Origin: JBBRDU01 sp038203615
GTDB lineage: Bacteria > Verrucomicrobiota > Verrucomicrobiia > Chthoniobacterales > UBA10450
Reading direction: 5' to 3'
DNA length: 64,000 nucleotides
Assembly: GCA_038203615.1 (NCBI GenBank)
Contig: JBBRDU010000002.1
Location: 28,409-92,408, forward strand
The notes below the pieces were generated by a model. It was not told the DNA's origin. It did not search any database and was given only the letters and a program-made list of their open reading frames with translations. A program made the position numbers and the translations under genes. This document shows, one piece after another, positions 7,180 through 16,353 of this stretch (position 1 is its first letter; each line of letters begins with the position of its first letter).

Positions 7180-9588
7180 CTACTTCGGCGCCTTCGCGGC
7201 GACGATTTTCTCGAAGCGCGGATCGCCGCGGAGCGGGTCCCAGAAAGGATCCAGCTTGAGCGCGCCGTAGTTCGCGACTGCCGAGGCGCCAGGCGTCGAA
7301 CCAGCGAGGGCGAGGTACTGCAAGGCCAGATCCTTTTTGCCTACCCACGCAGCCATGATGGCGAAGTAAATCTGCATTGCCTGTTCGTTGGTGGCGTCCT
7401 TCTCCACCGACAGCAACTCCATCGCACGTTTTCCTTCCTCCAGGGCGAGCTCCTTCTTGCCCAGAGCGGCATCGATCAACCCCAGAACGCAAAGGGCGGG
7501 CCCGTAATCCTTTTGTTTTGCCACCACTTGCTCCTGCTCGACGCGGGCGGCGGCAAAAGCTTCGGCAGCTTTGGTCTCGTTGTGCATCGCGCGGGCGAGG
7601 AGGCCTTCACCAAAATTACGACCTAGGACAATGTTGTTGTCGCCCCAGACCGGATTATCACCGAGGGCAGCGAGAGCCTGCTCTGCGCCAGGCCAGTCGC
7701 GTCCCCACAGCGCGCAGTAAAACCAGTCGGGAGCCACGTCCGCGATCGACGCCGGCTGTTCTGTACGAATCCGTTCTACAAGCTGGCAGAGTAGTTTGGG
7801 ATCAGCCTTCCAGAAAAAATCGCCGCGAGCTCGTTCCAGCTTAACGAGAACGTCATCGGGGGTGATCGCCAAAATACGGTCGGAAGCGGCCGCCAATTCT
7901 GGATATCGGAAAAGGTTTTGATAGCTGGCACCGAGCTGCGAGAGGAGAAAAGTATTTCGCGGATCCAGCTCCGTCGCGCGTTGCAACTCGCGCACGCCCT
8001 CCTCCTGCTTTCCCTGTCGGCGCAGGATGTAACCGGTCAGCGCGTAGACCTGTGGATCGTTGCTCAAACCGCGGCGCGCGAATTCCAATTCTGCCAGCGC
8101 GCCTTTGTAGTCCCGCAGAGCATAATAAAGGTGGTTGGCTCGGGCGAGGTGCGTCTCGGGCGCATCGGGCCGCAGCCGAGTGGCGCCTTGCAGAGCAGCT
8201 TCCGCCTGAGCCAGGCGTTCCGGGGTATGGTCACCGCCGACCGCGTAAAGCCAACTGTGAGCGTAAACAAGCTGACAGTAGGCTTCGAAAAAGGATGGAT
8301 CGCGCGCGATCGCACTGTTCAGGTCGTCAATCGCTTGCCGGAAATTCTTGGCGGTAGAGGACGATCCACCATAATCCGGGGTAAGCAGGAGAGTCTTGGC
8401 CCGGCTGTATTCTTCGAAAGCGACCACGTCAGCCGTGGGCCGTGCTGCAATCGCGGCCTTCTCGCTCGGCGAGAGTTTGGCCTGCAACTGATCCGCGATC
8501 GCCCGGGCGATCTCGCTTTGGATGGCAAAGACATCATCAAGTGGCCGATCGTAAACTTGCGCCCACTGATGCGCATCGGTGCGGGCGTCGATCAACTGCG
8601 CGTTGACGCGGACTTTGCCGGCGGCGCGCTGCACGCTGCCTTCGACTAAGTAAGCGACACCAAGCTGCTGACCGATCTCGCGCACGTTGCGTTGCGCCCC
8701 CGTCTTATACTGCATGACCGAGGTGCGACTGATGACTTTGAGGTCAGCGATCTTCGCCAGGTTGGTCAGGATCTCGTCCTGCACGCCATCGGCGAAGTAG
8801 GCATTCGCTTTTTCGTCGCTCAGGTTTTCGAAGGGCAGGACCGCGATCGATTTTTCAGCAATAGCGGCACCCTTCGGCGCTTCCGGAGTGGCGACGCTCG
8901 GCGTCGCCGTTCGATGGGCACTGAAATAGTATGCAGCTCCCGCGGCGAGGATCGCCACAAGCGCGAGAGCGGCGATCAACCCGACATTTCTGCGCGACAC
9001 CGACTTTGGCTTCGCCTGCTGAAACTTCTGCGGCAGCGCGGAGTTGCCCAATGGCTCGGCGTAGAGATTCACCAAATGAAGCCGGACGCCGTGCTTGACC
9101 TCGCAATCGCCCAGGTCATGCAGACGCGGCGCCCATTGCCGGTATTGCATCAGATCATCGGCCACGTGTTGCGAGAGGAGGATGTGCCCGGCGTCGCCGC
9201 AATCCATCACCCGTTGCGCCATGTTGATGCCGGCCCCGGCGATGTTGCTGCGCCCGCTCACGTCTTTCACCTCGCTCACCGGTCCGCTGTGAATGCCCAT
9301 CCGCACCGGAAGTTCCGGGTGCTTCTGCAGCGCCTCGGCAATCTCGAGCGCGCACCGGGCCGGTTCCTCCGCGCTGTGGTGGAAGACCAGCGCCATCCCA
9401 TCGCCGGTCGGTAGCCTAACGAGTTGTTCGTCCGTCGCCTCGCGCACCGGCGCGGTCGCGAGCACGATCGCAGTGAGCTGATTCAGCCGCTCCTTCTGCT
9501 CCTCGATCAGGAGCCGGGAGTAACCGACGATGTCGATGAACAGGACATGGCCGATCTCGAGGTGGAGGTTGTCGTCGGGCTCCGGCAC
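7180..9588 (-). CDS. class III adenylate/guanylate cyclase fused to TolB-N-like and TPR domains
   Basis: The 802-residue protein has an N-terminal cyclase domain (about 8-180) with the metal aspartates in LFIDIVGYS and PTGDGMALVF, plus RMGIHSGPV and GAGINMAQRVMD, so it looks catalytically competent. One membrane helix at about 207-228 follows. Next is a FlgO/TolB-N-like domain (about 243-370; SIAVLPFENLS, GVQDEILTNLA, YLVEGSVQR). Tetratricopeptide repeats fill 380-780, ending in DPFWDPLRGDPRFEKI. The cyclase is predicted on the cytoplasmic side and the TPR part outside. Such proteins form large families in soil Verrucomicrobiota and Acidobacteria and are thought to be signalling proteins. Whether cAMP or cGMP is made cannot be told from what I see. 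A decayed paralogue lies directly downstream. Confidence 0.85.
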   Translation of the reverse strand: MPEPDDNLHLEIGHVLFIDIVGYSRLLIEEQKERLNQLTAIVLATAPVREATDEQLVRLPTGDGMALVFHHSAEEPARCALEIAEALQKHPELPVRMGIHSGPVSEVKDVSGRSNIAGAGINMAQRVMDCGDAGHILLSQHVADDLMQYRQWAPRLHDLGDCEVKHGVRLHLVNLYAEPLGNSALPQKFQQAKPKSVSRRNVGLIAALALVAILAAGAAYYFSAHRTATPSVATPEAPKGAAIAEKSIAVLPFENLSDEKANAYFADGVQDEILTNLAKIADLKVISRTSVMQYKTGAQRNVREIGQQLGVAYLVEGSVQRAAGKVRVNAQLIDARTDAHQWAQVYDRPLDDVFAIQSEIARAIADQLQAKLSPSEKAAIAARPTADVVAFEEYSRAKTLLLTPDYGGSSSTAKNFRQAIDDLNSAIARDPSFFEAYCQLVYAHSWLYAVGGDHTPERLAQAEAALQGATRLRPDAPETHLARANHLYYALRDYKGALAELEFARRGLSNDPQVYALTGYILRRQGKQEEGVRELQRATELDPRNTFLLSQLGASYQNLFRYPELAAASDRILAITPDDVLVKLERARGDFFWKADPKLLCQLVERIRTEQPASIADVAPDWFYCALWGRDWPGAEQALAALGDNPVWGDNNIVLGRNFGEGLLARAMHNETKAAEAFAAARVEQEQVVAKQKDYGPALCVLGLIDAALGKKELALEEGKRAMELLSVEKDATNEQAMQIYFAIMAAWVGKKDLALQYLALAGSTPGASAVANYGALKLDPFWDPLRGDPRFEKIVAAKAPK

Positions 9589-9717
9589 AGGCTGTGTCTA
9601 TCCGAAGCGATAGAGCAGCGGCGATCTATTTCGCAGCGAGGCCAGAGTCGGCCCTCCAGGCAATCTGCGGCAATCTGTGTAATCTGTGGACCTGCCGCTG
9701 GCGACGCGATTCCTGGA

Positions 9718-11922
9718 TTACAACATTTTGCGGAAGGTTGCCTCGTCCAGGATGGAGACGCCCAATTCACGCGCTTTCTCTAATTTGCTACCGGCGGATT
9801 CGCCACTCAGCAGGTAATCGGTTTTCCGGCTGACGCTGCCACTGACGTGCCCTCCCAGGTTTTCGATCTCCGCAGTCGCTTCGTCACGGGTCATCCCGGG
9901 CAAAGTCCCAGTCAGCACAAACGTCTTGCCCGCGAGGGGAAGAGAAGCGGCCTGCGCGCGCGAAATCTTTTCACTCTTCGGCCGAATCTCGAGCTGTTTG
10001 ATTCTTCGAAGGGCCCGGCGGCCGGCTTCCGACGCAAAAAAACTCAGGACGCTCTCGGCCACCACGGGTCCCACTTCCGTGATAATTCCGAGTTCCTTTT
10101 CCTGGCGGGCTTTGGAACGGGCGGCAAATCCGGTTTCGAGAAGACGCTCGGTGATCTCCGAGACCTCCTGGCGGAGTTTTTCAAAGCGGGCCGGATTTTC
10201 GCGCCGGAGGGGACGGGCCTCTTCCAGCCTGGCGTGATAATCGCGCACATCACGGAGGAGCGGAGAGCCGGCCACTTCCTCCATCGTCTGGTGAAAGGCG
10301 GCCAATTGCGCGGCCGTGGTTTTTCCCACTTCTGGAATGGCGAGAGCGAAGAGCCAGCGGGAAAGCGGAAAAGTTTTGGCCCGATCGATCGCCTGAATGG
10401 CCTTGGTGGCGTTCTTCTCCCCGAGGACACGCGGATTTTCTTCCGTGCCGAGATTGAGCGCCGCCAACGGGTTGATCTTTAGTTCAAACACGTCCAGCGG
10501 TTCGCGCACGAGACCGCGTTCCACCAGCTTGTCGGCCACGATCCCGCCCACGCCCTCGATGTCGAGGGCGCCGCGCGCGGCAAAGAATTCGAGGCGACGC
10601 GTCGTTTGGGCCGGGCAATGCAGATTCTGACATCGCCAGGCCACGAACTCCGGGTCGCGATGAATGGAGCCGCCGCAGACCGGACACTGACCGTGGATAT
10701 GGTCGAAGAAATCAAAGGGCTTGGAACGACGCGGCCGCTTCGCTTTGACCACTTCCACCACCGCTGGAATCACTTCGCCCGCTTTCTCGATCACGACGGT
10801 GTCGCCGATGCGAATGTCTTTGCGCCGGATTTCATCTTCGTTGTGCAGAGTGGCCCGGGCCACGCGGCTGCCGCTGACGGTGACCGGCTCCAGGTCGGCC
10901 ACGGGCGTCAGAATTCCGGTCCGACCCACCTGGACGAGGATATCGTTGAGCCGGGTCTGGACTCTGACCGCTTCGTATTTGTAAGCAATGGCCCAACGCG
11001 GCGCCTTGGCCGTGAAGCCGAGTCGTTCGCGCTGGTCGAGTGAATCCACTTTCACGACGGCGCCATCCGTTTGATAGGCAAACCCCTGGCGCACGGCGTC
11101 GAGCTGGTGAATGGCCTGCAGGATTTCGTCGACCGAGTCGGCCATCCACCACTTTTCCGCGGCGGGCAGGCCGAGCTTTTTGAGGAAAGGGAAAACCTTC
11201 GAGTGCCGCTCGAGGGTGAGCCCGTCGGTGGCGCCCGTTCCATAGAAGACCACGCCGAGCGGGCGTTGCGCGACGATTTTCGGATCGAGCTGCTTGAGCG
11301 AGCCGGCTGCGGCATTGCGCGGGTTGGCGAAGACAGGCAAACCGGCCGCGGTCCGCTGCTCGTTCAGCTGCGCGAAGCCGCGCTTGTCCATGTAAACTTC
11401 CCCTCGCACCTCCAGGAGAGCCGGCGCCGGCCCGCGCAAACGCGGAGGGACCGAGCGAATGGTTTTGATATTTTGGGTGATGTCATCGCCGACCACGCCG
11501 TCCCCGCGCGTGGCGGCATGCTGCAGCTTGCCCTCCTCGTAGGTCAGCGAGACGGCCACGCCATCGACTTTCGGCTCGATCACGACCGAGATTTTCTCGT
11601 CCGGGAGCAATCGAGTGATCCGTGCATAAAAGCTCGCTACTTCTTCTTCCGAGTAAGTATTGTCCAGACTCAACATCGGAACCCGATGCCTAACTTGCGC
11701 AAAAGCCTTGAGGGGAGTGCCGCCGACCCGCTGGGTGGGAGAATCGGCCGAGGCCAGCTCCGGGAAACGCTTTTCCAAATCGGCCAGCTCCTCGTAGAGC
11801 CGGTCGTAGTCGCGGTCGCACACGACTGGGGCAGCTTCCTCGTAGTAAAGCCGGTTATGCTCTGTAATCTCCTGCCGCAGCTCCGTCACTCGCTTTGCGG
11901 CTTGCGCCTCGTCCCCAGTCAT
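9718..11922 (-). CDS. ligA: NAD-dependent DNA ligase
   Basis: Seals nicks in DNA during replication and repair using NAD+. The 734-residue protein has the full domain order: the Ia domain (RLYYEEAAPVVCDRDYDRL), the adenylation domain with the nucleotidyl-lysine in EPKVDGVAVSL near residue 117, and the OB fold. A four-cysteine zinc finger follows (CPVCGG, then CQNLHCPAQ), with helix-hairpin-helix repeats and a C-terminal BRCT domain (LAGKTFVLTGTLPGMTRDEA). Between the HhH repeats and BRCT there is a charged stretch (about 535-600; ARLEEARPLRRENPARFEK) that seems longer than usual and could be a lineage insertion. The gene is divergent from the sugar kinase gene, with 33 bases between starts. 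Confidence 0.96.
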   Translation of the reverse strand: MTGDEAQAAKRVTELRQEITEHNRLYYEEAAPVVCDRDYDRLYEELADLEKRFPELASADSPTQRVGGTPLKAFAQVRHRVPMLSLDNTYSEEEVASFYARITRLLPDEKISVVIEPKVDGVAVSLTYEEGKLQHAATRGDGVVGDDITQNIKTIRSVPPRLRGPAPALLEVRGEVYMDKRGFAQLNEQRTAAGLPVFANPRNAAAGSLKQLDPKIVAQRPLGVVFYGTGATDGLTLERHSKVFPFLKKLGLPAAEKWWMADSVDEILQAIHQLDAVRQGFAYQTDGAVVKVDSLDQRERLGFTAKAPRWAIAYKYEAVRVQTRLNDILVQVGRTGILTPVADLEPVTVSGSRVARATLHNEDEIRRKDIRIGDTVVIEKAGEVIPAVVEVVKAKRPRRSKPFDFFDHIHGQCPVCGGSIHRDPEFVAWRCQNLHCPAQTTRRLEFFAARGALDIEGVGGIVADKLVERGLVREPLDVFELKINPLAALNLGTEENPRVLGEKNATKAIQAIDRAKTFPLSRWLFALAIPEVGKTTAAQLAAFHQTMEEVAGSPLLRDVRDYHARLEEARPLRRENPARFEKLRQEVSEITERLLETGFAARSKARQEKELGIITEVGPVVAESVLSFFASEAGRRALRRIKQLEIRPKSEKISRAQAASLPLAGKTFVLTGTLPGMTRDEATAEIENLGGHVSGSVSRKTDYLLSGESAGSKLEKARELGVSILDEATFRKML

Positions 11923-11955
11923 GATGCCATGATATCGTCGTCGTAGACCTCGGCA

Positions 11956-13713
11956 ATGCAGCCTGGCGAGAAAATTCTCGGAGTCGAAGGAGGAGGAACC
12001 AAGACCGCCTGGGTCCTGGTGGAGAGGGATGGCGATGAACTGCGCCTGCTGACCGAGGGTAAACTGCCGCCCTCGAATCTTCGCCTAACGAGTCCGGACC
12101 GGTTGCGGGAGATCTTTCGCGAGTTTCCCCGGTCTATTCAGCGCGCCGGTGTTTTCCTGGCCGGCTGTGTCACGGAGCAGGACCAGGAATCGCTTTCGCG
12201 CCTGTGCGCGGAAACTTGGCCGGGAGCCAGGATCCTGACCGGCAGTGACCGGGATTCCGGGCTGGCCGCGGCTCTTGGGCACAGCGATGGGATCGTGGTG
12301 AACGCGGGCAGCGGCTCATCCGTAACGGGACGTCGGGGTGATCGCCTGGAAAAAGCGGGGGGCTGGGGACACGTCCTGGGCGACGCTGGAGGCGCTTATT
12401 TCCTGGTCGTGCAGGCGTTGCGTTTGATTCTGCGCGAGTACGATCTGCACCGCGGTGAAGTGCAGTTCACGGCCAAAATACTGCAGGCGCTTTCCCTGAA
12501 TAATCTGGATGAACTGGTGCGGTGGGCTCAAACCGCCGACAAGATGGAAATCGCGCTGCTCGCGCCGGTCGTTTTCGAGGCGGCCGCGGCGGGAGACGAA
12601 CGCGTCATGCTAATCCTGGAAGCGGGCGCCCGCGTTCTGAGTGAATACACGGAGGCGGTATCGACCCGGCTTCATCTGCTCGCTCCCAAGGTCATTCTGC
12701 TGGGCGGGCTCTTTCAGAGGGACTCCATCTACGCCCACGCTTTTCGACGACGCCTGAAAAAGAATCTGCCGGACGCGCGGGTTTCGACGGTCGATCGCGC
12801 GCCGGAGTTGGGAGCGGCCTGGCTCGCCGCGGAAATTCACGAGGTGCCACCGGTTCGGGTCGAGCCGGCTCAGGAACAGATCGACGACCTGGCGGCCTCG
12901 TTAACGGAACAGCGCAATCCGCGCTCGCAGGATTTGGAACAGCTCCCGGTTCCGGAACTGGTGCGGCTTTTTGTCGATGAAGAATCGAGTGTGCAGGAGG
13001 CGCTCCGAAAAGCTTCGCCCGATCTGGCCCGTGCCATCGAGTTGGTGAAAACTTCCCTGCGTCACGGCGGACGGCTTTTTTACATCGGCGCCGGCAGTAG
13101 CGGGCGCATCGGCCTGTTGGACGCGAGCGAAATTCCGCCCACCTTCGGAGCTGCTCCGGAATTGGTTCAGGGCATCATTGCGGGAGGGGCACCCGCCATC
13201 TATCGCAGTGCGGAAGGGGCGGAAGACGAGCCGGGGGCTGGCGCGCTGGCGGTGACCGAGCGCGGTGTCCGGGGCGCCGACACCGTAGTCGGAATCAGCG
13301 CGAGCGGGCGCACGCCGTTTGTGCTCGGGGCGCTGACGCGGGCCCAGGAGCTTGGGGCTAAAACCATTCTGTTGAGTTGCAACCCGGAAGGGCGCACCAA
13401 AATCCCGTCCGATCTGCACGTGGCCCTGGGCGTGGGGCCCGAGATCCTGACTGGCTCAACCCGCTTGAAGGCGGGAACCGCGACCAAGATCGCGCTGAAC
13501 ATTATCAGCACCGGGACGATGGTGGCGCTGGGCAAAGTGCGTGGGAATTTGATGATCGATCTGCATACTTCGAACACGAAATTGCGGGATCGGGCCACCC
13601 GGGTGGTCGCGGAATTGACGGGGAGCGATTACGGATCGGCTCGCCGGCGATTAGAGGAGAACGACTGGAATTTGCGGACCGTCATCGACGAAGCAGGTCG
13701 GGGGAAGGCGTAA
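11956..13713 (+). CDS. murQ: fused N-acetyl-sugar kinase (NAGK/BadF type) and N-acetylmuramic acid 6-phosphate etherase
   Basis: Residues 1-285 form an ASKHA kinase of the NAGK/BadF-BcrA type: GVEGGGTKTAWVLVE is the phosphate-1 loop, NAGSGSSVTGR and GGWGHVLGDAGGAYFL match the human NAGK signature, and VILLGGLFQ is the adenosine motif. Residues 297-585 are MurQ: LTEQRNPRSQDLEQL, LFYIGAGSSGRIGLLDASE and IPPTFG, then EGAEDEPG with the second conserved acidic group, and LDxHTSNxKLRDRA-like sequence near the end. The kinase would phosphorylate MurNAc (and perhaps GlcNAc). The etherase then removes D-lactate to give GlcNAc-6-P. This would recycle peptidoglycan sugars without a PTS importer. The full-length product is in one frame with no internal start needed. 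Confidence 0.92.
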   Translation: MQPGEKILGVEGGGTKTAWVLVERDGDELRLLTEGKLPPSNLRLTSPDRLREIFREFPRSIQRAGVFLAGCVTEQDQESLSRLCAETWPGARILTGSDRDSGLAAALGHSDGIVVNAGSGSSVTGRRGDRLEKAGGWGHVLGDAGGAYFLVVQALRLILREYDLHRGEVQFTAKILQALSLNNLDELVRWAQTADKMEIALLAPVVFEAAAAGDERVMLILEAGARVLSEYTEAVSTRLHLLAPKVILLGGLFQRDSIYAHAFRRRLKKNLPDARVSTVDRAPELGAAWLAAEIHEVPPVRVEPAQEQIDDLAASLTEQRNPRSQDLEQLPVPELVRLFVDEESSVQEALRKASPDLARAIELVKTSLRHGGRLFYIGAGSSGRIGLLDASEIPPTFGAAPELVQGIIAGGAPAIYRSAEGAEDEPGAGALAVTERGVRGADTVVGISASGRTPFVLGALTRAQELGAKTILLSCNPEGRTKIPSDLHVALGVGPEILTGSTRLKAGTATKIALNIISTGTMVALGKVRGNLMIDLHTSNTKLRDRATRVVAELTGSDYGSARRRLEENDWNLRTVIDEAGRGKA

Positions 13714-13829
13714 TTGTTATGCTGTTTTCATAAAAAAATGCAAAGGCTTGTCGTTGAATTTTCTCTGTTCGGTAAGCGCGGCTGGGGGACCGGCCGCGAT
13801 GCACTAGAAACAACTGAAAGGAATCTTCT

Positions 13830-13976
13830 ATGCTTTGGACAATCTTCGTCATTCTCCTCGTTCTCTGGCTCCTCGGATTCATTGGTCACTTTGGAGGCTC
13901 CTTGATCCACCTGCTGCTCGTGATTGCGGTCGTGGTGTTGATCATCAATCTGATTACGGGCCGCCGTACCCTCTAG
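13830..13976 (+). CDS. small hydrophobic protein, lmo0937 family
   Basis: A 48-residue protein beginning MLWTIFVILLVLWLLGFIG and ending in a second hydrophobic stretch followed by GRRTL. The two-helix pattern with an internal HFGGS turn is that of the lmo0937/DUF5670 family of stress-associated small membrane proteins with no known biochemical role. GAAAGGA-like sequence (13815-13822) precedes the ATG at good distance. It ends one base before the next small gene. Confidence 0.8.
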   Translation: MLWTIFVILLVLWLLGFIGHFGGSLIHLLLVIAVVVLIINLITGRRTL

Positions 13977-13977
13977 C

Positions 13978-14199
13978 ATGAAGCCGGCTGTTCTCGTTGG
14001 GATAGTCCTGATCATCGTCGGGATCGTCGCGCTGGCTTATGGAGGTTTCTCCTACACCAAGCGCGAGAAAGTTCTCGATATCGGCCCGATTCAGGCGACC
14101 GCTGAGACAAAGGAAACGATTCCGTTTCCTCCCATTCTCGGCGGACTCTGCCTGGTTGGCGGAATCATCCTGGTAGTCGCAGGCGGTCGTAAAGCCTGA
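13978..14199 (+). CDS. small two-helix membrane protein (DUF3185-like)
   Basis: 73 residues with two membrane segments (about 5-24 and 52-69) separated by a short polar loop containing YTKREKVLDIGPIQA. This KxxKVLDIGPI pattern between two glycine-rich helices is seen in DUF3185-type proteins. The function is unknown. It follows the lmo0937-type gene by one base and is probably co-transcribed with it. Confidence 0.75.
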   Translation: MKPAVLVGIVLIIVGIVALAYGGFSYTKREKVLDIGPIQATAETKETIPFPPILGGLCLVGGIILVVAGGRKA

Positions 14200-14336
14200 G
14201 TTGAGAGCGCGCTGGCGGGCCAGGGAGGGGCTTTGCCTTTCCCTTTACTTTGCGCTTCGAGCGCCGCGTAGAATGCGCGCGCTCGGGGCGCGATAATTGT
14301 CTTTTGCCGGCCAGCGGTTTCTGATTCGATTAGTCG

Positions 14337-15683
14337 GTGGCGGAATCGACTGATCTTCGCGCGATTCGCTGGCTGCGCGGTCAGCTGCCGAAACTGGTCG
14401 CTGGCGGTGTCATCAATGCGCAGAGCGCGGATGCGATTGACCGCCACTATTCGGCCGCGGCGGCGCGCTCGACCAACTTTGGCTTCGTTATCCTGGCGGC
14501 GATCGGTTCGGCTCTGGTCGGGGCCGGCATCATTCTGCTCGTGGCCCATAACTGGGACGACTTCAGCCGCACGACCCGCTGCGGCATCGCTTTTCTCCCG
14601 CTAGTCGTCGCCCAGATCCTGGGTTTCTTCGTCCTGCTGCGGCGCAACGATTCGCCGGCCTGGCGGGAAAGTGTGGCCATTCTGGACGTAGCCACCGTTG
14701 GCACGGCCATCGCGCTCGTCAGCCAGATTTTTCAGATTCAAGGGAACTTCGCGAATTTCCTGCGCGTTTGGATGCTTCTGAGCATCCCGATCGTCTACCT
14801 GTTCCGCGCAAATTTCGGAGCAGTCGCTTACCTCATCGGGAGCGCGGCCTGGGTGCTGGGCAAGGCCGGTTGGTCGTTCCATCGGCCGGGCACGATGTTT
14901 TTCTGGGTGTTGCTCCTCCTGATCATTCCGTTCTATGGCGGGATGGTCCGGCGAGGCCGGGCCGGCTGGGGCTTTCACGTCTTGTCGGTGGCCTTGATCG
15001 TGGCTGCGGCCATTGGGCTGCAGGTGACGGTTGAATTCGCCAATGGGGCAGTGGGCGCTGTAGCCTTCGCCGGATTTTTCACGACTGTCTATCTGGCTGG
15101 CATGAGATGGCAGGATGACGGGAGCCGGTCGCTCAATGTGTTGTCGCTCATCGGCGGACTTGGCATCGCTGTGACGGCGGTGGTGCTCAGCTTCGAGGAC
15201 ATCTGGCAGGTGCGGGCAGGATTTTTAACGACCGGGTCGAGTCTTGAACAAAAAATGGCGGTGACCATCGCGCTCCTCTTTCCGGCTGCGGCCATTGCGC
15301 TGGCCGCCTGGAGCTTCGCGCGCGGGAAGATTTTCTATTCTCTGGCCGCGGCCTGTTTCCCGTTGGTCGCTACGGTGGCCCGGCTTGTGGCGGGATGGGG
15401 GCCAGACTCGGGCGGGTCGTCCGATCGGCGATCCCCATTCGCCGCGTCGATTCTCTTGAATGTCTATGCGCTGGTGCTGGGGATCGAATTAATGGTGCGC
15501 GGAATTCGCGCGGGCAGTGTGCTGCGGGCTAACTTCGGTCTTCTCGTCATCGCCGCGCTGGCCCTCGCGCGTTTTTTCGACAGCGATCTCAGCTTTGTCA
15601 CCCGCGGGGTGGGTTTCATCGTGGTGGGTGCCGGATTTTTGATCGCGAATCTGTTCTTTTTTCGCAAGCGGGGAAGCGCATGA
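14337..15683 (+). CDS. DUF2157 polytopic membrane protein
   Basis: The 448-residue protein starts at a GTG. The cytoplasmic N-terminal part (IRWLRGQLPKLVAGGVI, then AQSADAIDRHY) is the DUF2157 domain. About twelve hydrophobic segments follow (for example VILAAIGSALVGAGIILLVA near residue 52). LVAHNWDDFSR is a recognisable family motif. The role is unknown. The last codon overlaps the start of the next gene by four bases (ATGA). DUF2157 and GDYXXLXY proteins usually occur together, so the pair likely forms one membrane unit. Confidence 0.82.
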   Translation: MAESTDLRAIRWLRGQLPKLVAGGVINAQSADAIDRHYSAAAARSTNFGFVILAAIGSALVGAGIILLVAHNWDDFSRTTRCGIAFLPLVVAQILGFFVLLRRNDSPAWRESVAILDVATVGTAIALVSQIFQIQGNFANFLRVWMLLSIPIVYLFRANFGAVAYLIGSAAWVLGKAGWSFHRPGTMFFWVLLLLIIPFYGGMVRRGRAGWGFHVLSVALIVAAAIGLQVTVEFANGAVGAVAFAGFFTTVYLAGMRWQDDGSRSLNVLSLIGGLGIAVTAVVLSFEDIWQVRAGFLTTGSSLEQKMAVTIALLFPAAAIALAAWSFARGKIFYSLAAACFPLVATVARLVAGWGPDSGGSSDRRSPFAASILLNVYALVLGIELMVRGIRAGSVLRANFGLLVIAALALARFFDSDLSFVTRGVGFIVVGAGFLIANLFFFRKRGSA

Positions 15684-16231
15684 AATCCTTCCGTCTTCTC
15701 CTCTTTGCGGTAGTGGCGCTGGCCCAGTTGGGCCTGCCGGCAGGGGCGGTCTGGATGCGGTCCCAAACTCTGAGCAAAGGCCGTCTTTGGAAATTTCGCA
15801 CGGCTCCGGTGGATCCCATCGATGCGGTGAGGGGACGTTACGTGGCGCTGGCATTCACCGCTGAAAAAGTGCCGCAAGCCGAAGCGCTCCCGCCCCGTTC
15901 TACCGCCTACGCGTTTCTCAAGGAGGGGAGCGATGGCTTCGCCGTGGTCGATCATCTCAGCAACACCTCCGGGCATGGCGATAACGTGATCAAAGTGGAG
16001 CCCGGTAGCTGGTGGAAGGGTGAACAGCACGTCTCGTTTCCGTTCGATCGATTTTGGGTGACGGAAAAAATTGCACCGGCCGCGGAGCGCGCCTATGCAG
16101 CCGGGACTCGCCCGGAAAAAGAAAACGCGTATGTCACCGCGCGGGTGCATGACGGGGACGCCGCCCTCGAGCAGCTCTACATCGACGATCAGCCGCTGGT
16201 CGAATATCTGCGGAACCATCCGACGCGCTGA
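15680..16231 (+). CDS. GDYXXLXY family membrane-anchored protein
   Basis: 183 residues: an N-terminal signal or anchor (about 4-25), then an extracytoplasmic domain. RGRYVALAF (about residue 51) corresponds to the motif that names the GDYXXLXY family, although the aspartate is Arg here. FPFDRFWVTEKIAPAAERAY is also typical. Translation is coupled to the upstream DUF2157 gene by a 4-base overlap. The function is unknown. Confidence 0.8.
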   Translation: MKSFRLLLFAVVALAQLGLPAGAVWMRSQTLSKGRLWKFRTAPVDPIDAVRGRYVALAFTAEKVPQAEALPPRSTAYAFLKEGSDGFAVVDHLSNTSGHGDNVIKVEPGSWWKGEQHVSFPFDRFWVTEKIAPAAERAYAAGTRPEKENAYVTARVHDGDAALEQLYIDDQPLVEYLRNHPTR

Positions 16232-16286
16232 GGACATTTCCGAGGCGCGCGATCATAAAGCGCAGGCTCAGCTGGGGGCGTGATTG

Positions 16287-16324
16287 AGCGCGCGGAGCGG
16301 ACGCCGCCGCGCGGCGTCCCTACC
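16287..16324. repeat. 38-bp GC-rich palindromic repeat, intergenic copy
   Basis: This contains the hairpin GGACGCCGC-CGC-GCGGCGTCC (16299-16319) between two convergent genes. The reverse complement of the 38 bases matches 36949-36986 at 36 of 38 positions by eye. It could act as a bidirectional terminator, though no T-run follows. Confidence 0.65.
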
Positions 16325-16353
16325 ATTGGACAGGACTCTTCGTGGGGAGAGCG

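Noticed and set aside
7377..8649. plus-strand frames opposite the cyclase-TPR gene
   Set aside because: The minus-strand protein has continuous cyclase, TolB-N and TPR signatures over this range.
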